The notes under the pieces were generated by a model. That model did not search any database. It was not told where the DNA came from and saw nothing but the letters and a program-made list of their open reading frames with translations. From Labyrinthula sp. Ha (Eukaryota > Sar > Bigyra > Labyrinthulida > Labyrinthulaceae): a DNA stretch of 64,000 bases. A program made the translations under genes and the position numbers. Location: positions 1,116,001-1,180,000 of the forward strand of contig JAALGZ010000002.1 in the NCBI GenBank assembly GCA_015227615.1, given 5' to 3'. The first letter of the stretch is position 1. Each line of letters begins with the position of its first letter. This document shows, one piece after another, positions 56,040 to 64,000 of this stretch.

Positions 56040-56840
56040 AGCTTTTTCCTAAACTTCCTTTATTATGTCAATATTTGAAGTTAAACCAGTTAGCCTACAG
56101 AATTCTTTACGAAGAATAAAAATGTATTGAAACTTTATAGCGGCACAGTGTTCTATAGCCAAGTTAATAAATTTCGCATCCCGAGATTAACAGTACAAAG
56201 CAATAATCTCTAGCGTTGAATCAATAATTGAATAGTCTTTCTTTAGCAACTTGTATTCTTTATCTAGTGCTTTCCACAGTCTAAATATGCAGCAAGTGAT
56301 CCCAGTTTTCAGGGAGTAGATTTGATTTCGCATTTAGTGAGATAAATCTTTCAAGGTGTGAAATTATGTTTTTCTTGATGAGGAATGCTTTTCTAGTAAA
56401 TTCTGTGGACCATTTAGTACTCAATCTGGCTGTGACTCTACAATTTATGAATTTAATGTTTTCTCTATGGGAATAAGAACTCATTACTTAACAACGAAAC
56501 ATCGACTTCTTCAGCAAGTACCAATATTTCCTTCAAATAAGTTATACCATATAAATAGAGTTCCTTAGAGTATAGAATAAGTTTATGCAGCAAAGAAGAA
56601 TTTGAAAATTGTTCAGCACACAAAAGGTAAGAAAAACATTACAGTCCTCCTGTCTTGCGTTTGAATACTTACAACTGATTTCTTCAATTCACCAACCTGT
56701 GTAAGTAAAACCTGAGCTTCTTGAAGAATACACTTAAGAAAACATTTCTGCAATAAAAATCTTGTAAGAAGGTCTGCTTTGTGTATAGAATAAGTTTTGC
56801 TTCACTCATTCTTAGTCAACGGTTTTGCCAAGACAATACA
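56040..56840 (-). pseudogene. decayed gene downstream of the helicase, unassigned
   Basis: The minus strand holds a run of protein-like segments in changing frames: ADLLTRFLLQKCFLKCILQE with QVLLTQVGELKKSV, then SLLHKLILYSKELYLYGITY with LKEILVLAEEVDVSLL, then an ATG-initiated 67-codon frame at 56484-56281, then LWKALDKEYKLLKKDYSIID and SRDAKFINLAIEHCAAIKFQ. All are helical and Leu/Lys/Glu-rich, suggesting one helical-repeat protein. One join could be a 23-base GTAAG...CAG intron, but other breaks remain. The family is not recognised. A live multi-exon gene with tiny introns is an outside possibility. Confidence 0.4.
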
Positions 56841-56936
56841 TCCACACTGCCATTTTTCTCTTTCTAAGATCAATTCGTTTGACTAACCTGTTTGAACAAA
56901 TAAAATATGGAAAAAGTAAAGACCAGGTCAAGATTT

Positions 56937-58913
56937 TCACCTTCGCCTTTTCTTTCTTGACTTCCGTTTATTCTTTTCAATTCTCCCTTCCCTGAATCTT
57001 TTCTCTCTTTCACTCTTACTTTCCGTGTTTTTTTCATTTACAACTTCACCAGTTATCAACCTCTTTATCAAATCTGCATTCACTGTGACAAAACTTTTCT
57101 TTCTTCTACAATTACCATATCCATTTTCTTCCTGGTCCTCATCAATCCCAATATTATCAACCAACTCTAACCTCAGCTCTCTCTCGAGTTTCTCAATCAT
57201 CTTTCTACCGACCTCCCTGTTCATCTCTTCTTCAGCATCCCCATCTTCCAAAACCATTTCTAGCTTTTCCCCTTTCTCTTCTCTCCACAACGCTTCTTTT
57301 TCCATCTTTTCATCTTCGTACAAATTTTTCGCTAATTTCTTTGCTAAACTAACCCTCTTTCCAACTCCATCCAAAAATTTTCCTTCTGCATTGTTTAACT
57401 TCATACTAGTAATTTCAACCCCTTCTAAACCACAAAGAATATCTTTATCAAAGCGAACTTTTTCCTTTGGTGAAACAAAGGTGATAGAAATCCCACTTCT
57501 TCCTGCTCGAGCAGTTCTTCCGCATCTATGCACAAAAGTCTCCATCATATTCTGGTTTTTAGGCACATGAAACTGAATCACAACGTCAATGTCACACACA
57601 TCTAAACCTCTAGCGGCAACATCTGTAGCGATTAAAACCTTTTTCTGACCTGATTTAAACCGATCCAAATTCTTCAAGCGTTGTCTCTGCATCATATTCG
57701 CATGTAAACCAATTACACTTTCCAACTTTAGAAGTGTAAAGATTTGAACTAGATTTTTTAGTATGTGAATTGCATTTACAAAGACTAGAATTTTCTTGTT
57801 CTTGTATTTTTCGAGCAGAAGAAATAAATGCTTTATTTTCATTGTATCAGGAACCTGATGATGAAATAATTTTAACTGCTCTGGAAATGCCGCAGAAGTT
57901 GATCCAGTGTCATTTAACCCTGAAGTAAGGTCAATTTCAATTGGATCTCCCTGGATTCCAATATTTTTCGTTAGTTCCAGCAAAGGGGAAATTGTCTCAG
58001 ATGAAATTTTCATCAAAGTTGCAGAAAACATAAAAGTTTGACGTGCTTTTGATCCTTGAACTTGACTAAATCTTTCATCCAGAGTTCTAATTATAGGCTT
58101 CAGATCTGGAAATTGTCCTTTTAGAAATAATCTATCCGCTTCATCCACTATAAAAAACCTTAAAGATGTAATTAGGCTATTTATATGCTCAAAATCTTGT
58201 TTCATAAAATAGGAGAAACGTCCAGGAGTTGCAACAACGACCTCAGGCTTTGAACGAAGAAACCTTTGTTGCTTCTTTTCACTAATTCCACCCACTATTG
58301 GAAGTATTTTCTTTAAAAAATATCCTTCTAATATTTAAGTAAAGAAATAAAAAATACCTTTTGCTTGTTTGTTGATCTCAAAAATAACTTTATTCAGCTG
58401 CTCACAAATCTGAAGGGCTAATTCTCTTGTTGGACTCAGGATCAAAGCGCTTAATTTATCATCAACTTTTGGAGGATTAGTTAGCAAATAATTTAAAACT
58501 GGAAGACCAAAAGCAAGTGTTTTTCCACTTCCTGTAACTGCAGAACCTAGTATATCTGTATCACCTTTCAAGGCATTTGGAAGTGACTTGAGTTGAATTT
58601 CAGTTGGTTCAACAAAATTTAAGGAGATTAGAGAATTTTCTAGAATTGAGTGAATATTAAACTTGGTCCAGTTGGTTTGTACTGAAGTTTTGTTGGGTGC
58701 TGCTTTTTGTTGTTTTGCTTTTTTCTGTGGCTCTGAGGTATCAGCCGTTATGGCTGGAGAAGCTTTGTTTTCAGAAGATTTTGATTCAGAAGAGAATAAT
58801 GTCCATGAATCTTTTGTTTCATCTATTTTTAGTTGATTGTTAATTAATTTATAAGCACTGGAAGGAATTTCTTCAACTTGAAATATTCCTGATTCTTTTG
58901 AAGAAAAGAACAT
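56937..58913 (-). CDS. DDX24: DDX24/MAK5-type DEAD-box RNA helicase, spliced (exons 58913-58358 and 58327-56937)
   Basis: From ATG 58913, with a 30-base intron removed, the protein has 648 residues. All helicase motifs are present: Q-motif FVEPTEIQLKSLP, Walker A AVTGSGKT, SPTRELA, ATPGR, DEAD in FIVDEADRLF, SAT, ATDVAARGLD and HRCGRTARAG. The family-specific block PIVGGISEKKQ immediately follows the splice junction, as VGGMS.QKQ does in DDX24/MAK5. The C-terminal half is acidic then strongly basic. MAK5/DDX24 acts in the nucleolus on 60S assembly, like RRP1 in this window. The conserved N-terminal strand (CPKYVINIP) lies just upstream of this ATG, so the true start is probably further upstream (see the alternative first exon). 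Confidence 0.9.
58328..58357 (-). other. 30-base intron of the DDX24-like gene
   Basis: A GT-AG intron starting GTATTT, T/A-rich, ending TTAG, phase 1. Removal joins INKQAK to EGYFLKKILPIVGG and reconnects motif Ia to the GGxS block of the same helicase. Confidence 0.88.
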
Positions 58914-59111
58914 TTTATTTTCGTAATGACGTGGCAATGGGATATTAATAACATATTTTGGGCAATCCAAATTTGGAGCAGTGTCATAACAGGTTCCCAA
59001 GGGAGGGAAAACCCCTACTAAGGTTTTGATGGGTCTCAACAAAAACGAAAGAAATATAAGAAAACTCTATAAAGTTGTCAGAGGCCCAAAAAAATCACAT
59101 ACTTTCCACAT
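58914..59111 (-). other. possible 5' extension of the DDX24-like gene, with a 36-base intron at 59102-59067
   Basis: The helicase frame stays open upstream of ATG 58913 and still reads like the family (CPKYVINIPLPRHYENK). There is no further ATG in it. An ATG at 59111 followed by TGGAAA and a consensus GTATGT donor, with an acceptor ending TTATAG at 59067, would add MWK plus this stretch and give 702 residues. The resulting extreme N-terminus is oddly hydrophobic for a nucleolar protein, so this model is uncertain. Confidence 0.4.
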
Positions 59112-59133
59112 GGTGTGGATTTAAGCAGCCTTT

Positions 59134-59382
59134 TTACTTTTTGAACTGCAAAATACAAGAAATTTATTGAAATACCTGTATAAAGGTGTTCAATAATAAC
59201 CGCAAATTCATCCTATAAGGCCCAATGCCTAAATCAAAATATTTAAAAACTCTCTGCGCAACATATAAGTATCTTAAAACTAATGCCGAGTTGAAAAGAT
59301 TAGCGCCAAACAGATTCAAACTTCGCGTGGCCAACATCAATGTTCGGTCTGTAACTTCAGTGACACTTCGCCCTGTATTCAT
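59134..59382 (-). CDS. small spliced ORF, unknown (exons 59382-59176 and 59145-59134)
   Basis: An ATG at 59382 opens 69 codons, followed by a consensus-like 30-base GT-AG intron (starting GTATTT, ending TTGCAG, 59175-59146) and three more codons before TAA, giving 72 residues. The protein is hydrophobic with an amphipathic middle (LNLFGANLFNSALVLRYLYV) and many Arg. No family is recognised. It lies on the same strand just upstream of the DDX24-like gene, with about 22 bp between its stop and the possible upstream helicase ATG. Reading through the intron also gives exactly 72 residues with a different last three. It may instead be an unrecognised upstream reading frame. Confidence 0.35.
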
Positions 59383-62300
59383 AGTATGAAAATTACATCA
59401 TTTATGTTGAGACAAAGAAGATAATTACACATACCTCATTTATAAGATAGTTATTTTTGGATTCTGACTGGCAACTAGTGTTTTCTAGATGATCTTAACA
59501 AGAGGAATACGAACTGTGTTATTCAAAATGTTGAATGACGATCATTTTTGAATGGTAAAAATGCTAGTTCAGGATTCCTGGTAAAATTGACCTTGAGATT
59601 AAGTTTAGACCTATACAATTACTTAGTCCATCTTTTTGCAAAGCGGAGGAGCTTATATTTTAGAGAGAGTTTATGTGCTACCACTAACCTGACATGCTCC
59701 CCAGTGCTGGTTTTGGGTTCTTTCATTGCAGTTCCCACATGAGTTCTTTCATAATTCATGCACCACTGCTTCGTATGGTATTTTCTCTACCTCCATCATT
59801 ATAATTTAGCTTTTTCTTAATCATCTGTTATTATTGATTCATAGGAGAAAACGAAGTACTACTTCCTACTTAAGGTCTTACCTATTTATTTTTTGTAATC
59901 TATTTTTGAATTTCAATATATAAACATCCATAAAAGTCCATTATTCATTGGTGAATCCAAAGACATTAAGATCTCATTGCCAATGCGAAAGTTTTTATGT
60001 GTGTGGCTCTACAGATTTTCTTCAAACTAGAATTCTTCTATAAGCTTTTTCATATGCTTTCGCTCGGATATTTTACTTGGCTTAGCGCTATTGTCAAAGG
60101 GTTTGCTTTATTTGGTTTTTTCCTTAGTATGTGTTTGATAGTAATGTTATTTCACTAAAACTTTGGTGATTCTGTTCGGCTGTGACATATGGTGTAATAT
60201 TCACAGTAAGGAGATACCGTCCATCATCACTTGGAATTATGCCCTATTTCTTATGAGGTTGTCTTAAATTGGAGCCAGAAATGACTATTTGAAAACACTG
60301 AATGAGATCAAGTCTGACCTGATATAGTCACTCTTGTTGCATTGACTGCCCCTTGATAATAGGTATAGGTATAGGGATTGGTATACGTTTCCCAGTACAA
60401 GCAATAATTCTGGTTGCTAGCACAGAAGGTTCAATGTTATGCAAAGGTGGCCCAGATGCAGTTTTTCCACTCAGCGACTGATTCACTAAGGACAGTTGCA
60501 CTTAGAACGGTAAGAAAATAAGTGTTTTTTTGGAATTGATACCTTCCCAACTCAAGAGAAGAAAACTCACCTATTCTGAAATGTTGCAGTGAACACAAAA
60601 GAATTTAATGAAAAATAACCAAGGTTCAGGGACATGAGTTTACTTAAGCCTATGGAGCAAATATCTGACTAGCAGAGAAATAAAAACTATTATTGTATGG
60701 AATTTGGAAACTATTTCAAAACTATAACCTAATTTAATAACCGGTAATCAACTTGGTATTCAGTTGTTACTAGATTTACATTTAGTACAATTATAGAGCT
60801 CGAACATTCTTCTTGTATTCATCCATTTTCCCGCTCAGTGTCCTTCTTTTAGACAACATTTCCAGAAAAACAACCTTTGTGGAACTAAAGTTTGTGCCTG
60901 ATATCAGAGCTATGTTTGGAGGTTGCTTTTTTCCAATACATCTCAAATACGACACCTTTCTTCAAAATTATAATCTTTCTATATTCCAGTGATACGAGCA
61001 GCTGTTACCGCACAGTGAAAACTTATTCTTGTAGGAGCGCTCGATGTCAGGAATCTAGCTTGCTGTCCTTATTATACATAGACTTACCACTATAAGACTA
61101 GTTCCAGAGGAGAGATGAAAGTATTTGTTTTCATTTAAGATGATAAGAGATCTGGCCTTTGTCCTAGTATTGCTGAAAACTTAGTTAGGAGCTACATGAA
61201 AAGAAATTGGTGTGTTTCATCAGAGAACATTCCATTCTTATTTGAAAACTCATTAACTTCAGGGCAATTCACTAGCCGTCTGTGATTTTGTTTTCTCATT
61301 GATTTGTAACTACTGTAAATTTTACAATTTATAAGTAATTGTGGGTATATACTCGGTTATATTCCGTTAAGCCCATTTCAACTTCTTTGTTCATGTAAAT
61401 TCCTAATACGGAAACACCAGACAGGGCTAATGTCACCATGCCAAAACTTATACTCAATCAGAAGATATGAAGCGCTTAGCTCGAATTACAACACCACCAT
61501 ACTAGGGTATAATAGTTACTGTTTTTCTCTTTGGTTTAACCACGTAGCGACTTAACATTATTATTGAAATCATTTTTACTATGCCTGAAAGCCTCCTTCC
61601 CTTATCCTTTAACTTTAAGGCTACCTTCGTACCGGTAGTTGTTTGGGAATGAGATCCAACTCAAAGAGGTGTTATTATTGCTATCACATGTATGAAGTAA
61701 TTTATGCTAGGCATTACAGTTAAAGATACTCTGTTGCTTTTATTTGTGGTTGTTGGTCTGTTGCCTACTTTTAGTGATAATACGAGACAAATGTAGGCGT
61801 GACTACTTGCATTAACTTGAGTATCTCTTAAAATACCTTTAATATTTGACTGATAACTTAATAATGTACATTGAAGAATGATAAAAGCTGCATTACTTAA
61901 CACGATGGATTTGGTACTTCCAAACTTGATTCTCTTGAGCACCACCTTCCAACAATCGAGATTTTGTGAGGGAGATGAGTCGGTCACTTTGACTTCTTAA
62001 CCAGATTTTGAAAATTTTTCAGCATTAACGTTAACTCAACTTAGTTGCGCCACGCAATGGTTCTCAAGTTTGATAGGGTAATGACTATAGTAGATGAAGA
62101 ATATAGTGTTAAGCACTAACAAAGGCACAAATCTAAATAACCTTCTGGACATTTAACCCTCCTTCAACTCTTCAACATTTTCTTTAGTAATTGAATTATT
62201 ATTAGACTTTAACTCTCAAGTCGCAATCTTTGTTACAATTTAAGTTAGAGACTTTTCATTTTTCATTATCTTTGTTAATCTGTAACCTGTGAAAGAATAG

Positions 62301-63172
62301 CCTAGAATTAAACAAAAAAAACTTAGAGATAAGTTAGAATCCGAAACTTTATCGCTTGTCGAGTTAGTTCTCCTATTCTTTAAAGTTAGATAACTCTTTG
62401 GTAAGTCTGTTATATCACTGTTCCTTGAAGAAGTAGTCTACTTAGGCCCAGTAATTTAATGCGATTTATTCATATATAAGAATTTAACCAGGAAAAATCT
62501 GAGAGCTGGATTATGAATATTTCCGTTATAGAAATAATTATTGAGTATACAGTTAAAATAGTTGGTAGAAAACGGAAACAATAGTCATTATATATATATA
62601 TTAAATAGTAGGTACAGTTATATAATACAATATTTTTCGTACTTTCCATGAAGCTGGGAACTGGGACAGTTTTTAGGCAAAGTTTATTATTGGTCAATGT
62701 ATATTAATTGCTATTTAAATACAGTAAAAGTGTTCTAATTTTATCAACAACAATTTGTTTAGAAATTTCGTACAGGATATCGCATCGGGCATATTTTCGG
62801 AACAGGAAAAAGCCGTGCTAATAAAGCCATTAGACCCAGAATTTAAAGTGCACATAAATTTTGATGATTTTGTGCATTTAGTGTTAAGTAGTATAGTTTA
62901 TCATTGTAGTTGATGAAATATTGGTGTAAACTTTGTGTAATACACATATATATATATGTGCATATATATTCTAATGAATCTTAATAACTGCTGACCATGT
63001 ATGAAACAAAATCAGCGATCTAAAAATGAATTGTTCACAGACAAGAAAATTACAGTTTAAAGCTGGATATTTTCACACTCCAAACTAATCAAACATAAAG
63101 TGAACTATTCAATCTCCAAAGCCACTTTTTCTGGAAGAGCTTTCCTCTAAGCAAATAAACTTCACAAATATT
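59383..63172. other. gene-free stretch
   Basis: No gene is supported in 3.8 kb. A 108-codon minus frame at about 61.66-61.99 kb lacks an ATG start and is near chance size. A long AT palindrome near 62.94 kb is listed separately. Confidence 0.4.
62943..62960. repeat. perfect AT palindrome
   Basis: CACATATATATATATGTG is a perfect 18-base inverted repeat and is followed by a further CATATATAT run. It could extrude as a cruciform. It lies about 210 bp upstream of the Myb gene. Confidence 0.85.
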
Positions 63173-63775
63173 ATGAACAAGTTACTTAAAACTGGTCGGT
63201 GGTCAAAAGAAGAAGATGAAAAACTAAAACGCGGAGTTTCTTTAATCGGAAGTAGAAATTGGGTCCAAGTCGGAGAATTTATGAAAAACAGAAACGGAAA
63301 TCAATGTATGCAACGCTGGGTACAAGTCCTTCGTCCTGGATTAAGAAAAGGTGCTTGGACGGATTTAGAAGATAATCTTCTTCGAGAAGTAGTTTATCAA
63401 AAACTTGGTGAAAGAATTCATGAAAAACCTTTTCCAAAACTCACAAGTTGGAAATTTGTAGAAGAGGTGTTACCTTGGAGAACAAGTAAACAGTGTAGAG
63501 AAAGATGGGCACTTTCTTTAGATCCAACTATTAATAAAGAAGAATGGTCAAGTGATGAAGATGAAAGTTTAGTCTCTTTACAGAGACTAGTAGGAAATAA
63601 GTGGACTTTAATAAAAGAGCTTATGAATAATAATAGAACAGAAAATGCCATAAAGTTGAGGCATAAAAAACTTAAAAGAAAACGTCAAGATGTGTATGTT
63701 GAAACTAGTCAGAAAACAAGTCGAGTTAGTTTAGAAGATTTTGCTGAACTTCAGGAATTATTAAACGATAGCTGA
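63173..63775 (+). CDS. three-repeat Myb transcription factor
   Basis: This 200-residue protein is essentially three Myb repeats. Repeat 1 (8-54) has Trp10, Trp30 and Trp49 with NQCMQRW. Repeat 2 (59-117) has Trp62, Trp93 and Trp112 with SKQCRERW, and carries an insertion that stretches the first Trp spacing to 31 residues instead of about 19. Repeat 3 (121-168) has Trp125 and Trp144 with a third position replaced, ending TENAIKLRHKKLKRKR, a helix and nuclear signal. Repeat 2 and 3 resemble c-Myb/3R-Myb recognition helices, which bind AACNG-type sites in cell-cycle or developmental promoters. There is no long activation tail, so it is short for a 3R-Myb. ATG start, stop TGA. Confidence 0.88.
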   Translation: MNKLLKTGRWSKEEDEKLKRGVSLIGSRNWVQVGEFMKNRNGNQCMQRWVQVLRPGLRKGAWTDLEDNLLREVVYQKLGERIHEKPFPKLTSWKFVEEVLPWRTSKQCRERWALSLDPTINKEEWSSDEDESLVSLQRLVGNKWTLIKELMNNNRTENAIKLRHKKLKRKRQDVYVETSQKTSRVSLEDFAELQELLNDS

Positions 63776-64000
63776 TAAATCGTTAGAATATAAATTTAAA
63801 TATATTCTCTTATGTTAAATTTTGAGTTGTGTTAGTAAACTAATTAAAGTATTTAAATACTAAAGTGAAATGTTCAACAAAAACAAGTATACAGTAAAAA
63901 ACATATAATAACTTCTACTAACCTTTGATGCGAGGCATCAATTGCCTGAATAGGTGTAAATAAGTTTATGAGCAAGTCTTTGGTATTGTGATGTATTACT

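Noticed and set aside
57025-57570. A 181-codon plus-strand frame opposite the helicase gene
   Set aside because: It is the antisense shadow of a well-supported helicase exon, and its Ser/Phe/Leu-rich composition is what the reverse of a Lys/Glu-rich frame gives.
61661-61987. A 108-codon minus-strand frame
   Set aside because: It begins at GTG rather than ATG, matches nothing that I recognise, and several frames near this length are expected by chance in 64 kb of AT-rich DNA.
1-64000. tRNA, rRNA, CRISPR arrays and complete transposons
   Set aside because: I searched by eye for B-box-like motifs, rRNA-like GC-rich blocks, regular spaced repeats and terminal repeats and found none convincing. 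A covariance-model and self-alignment search would be needed to exclude them.

Overview
The window is nuclear DNA of a eukaryotic protist. It is AT-rich and uses the standard genetic code (TAA, TAG and TGA all end recognisable genes). Most genes are a single exon, and the introns that I can deduce are extremely short, 23 to 30 bases (one more, of 36 bases, is only possible). An IFT88 gene implies a cilium or flagellum. Pro-Thr-Ser stalks on a surface protein and an ML-domain/papain fusion point weakly to a stramenopile. A flagellated relative of the small-intron opalozoan lineages would fit, but this is inference and cannot be settled from the sequence.

Layout: genes sit in tight clusters separated by long stretches with no intact gene. 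Cluster 1 (1.3-4.25 kb) holds a PLC-like phosphodiesterase, a double-PH protein and an alpha/beta hydrolase, with gaps of only 11 bp and 1 bp. A lone secreted ML-papain protease lies at 8.0-9.6 kb. Cluster 2 (14.1-19.0 kb) has a Myb/SANT-like factor, an Old Yellow Enzyme, RRP1/Nop52 and a discoidin-like surface protein. Cluster 3 (26.3-28.6 kb) has a coiled-coil protein and a spliced EGF-like multi-pass membrane protein. Cluster 4 (33.1-38.5 kb) has IFT88 with three tiny introns and a large TPR protein upstream of it on the same strand. An orphan coiled-coil gene follows at 42.0-43.2 kb, a BRAP-type RING/UBP E3 at 47.7-49.2 kb, an orphan family (one intact gene at 54.8 kb, one broken paralogue at 49.7 kb), a DDX24/MAK5 helicase at 56.9-59.1 kb, and a three-repeat Myb at 63.2 kb.

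The gene-poor stretches (about 5-8, 9.7-14, 19-26, 28.6-33, 38.5-42, 43.2-47.6, 49.2-54.8 and 59.4-63.1 kb) are not simply blank. In several places a protein-like reading frame can be followed for 100 or more codons despite stops, so they look like graveyards of decayed genes or elements. Only the 49.7 kb case is proven by an intact paralogue in the window.

How the genes work together: there is no single pathway. RRP1 and DDX24 both serve 60S ribosome assembly. IFT88 serves ciliary transport, and the 913-residue TPR gene ends 69 bp upstream of it. The rest are housekeeping, surface or regulatory genes. The most distinctive features are the tiny introns and the contrast between extremely tight gene clusters and relic-filled gaps.
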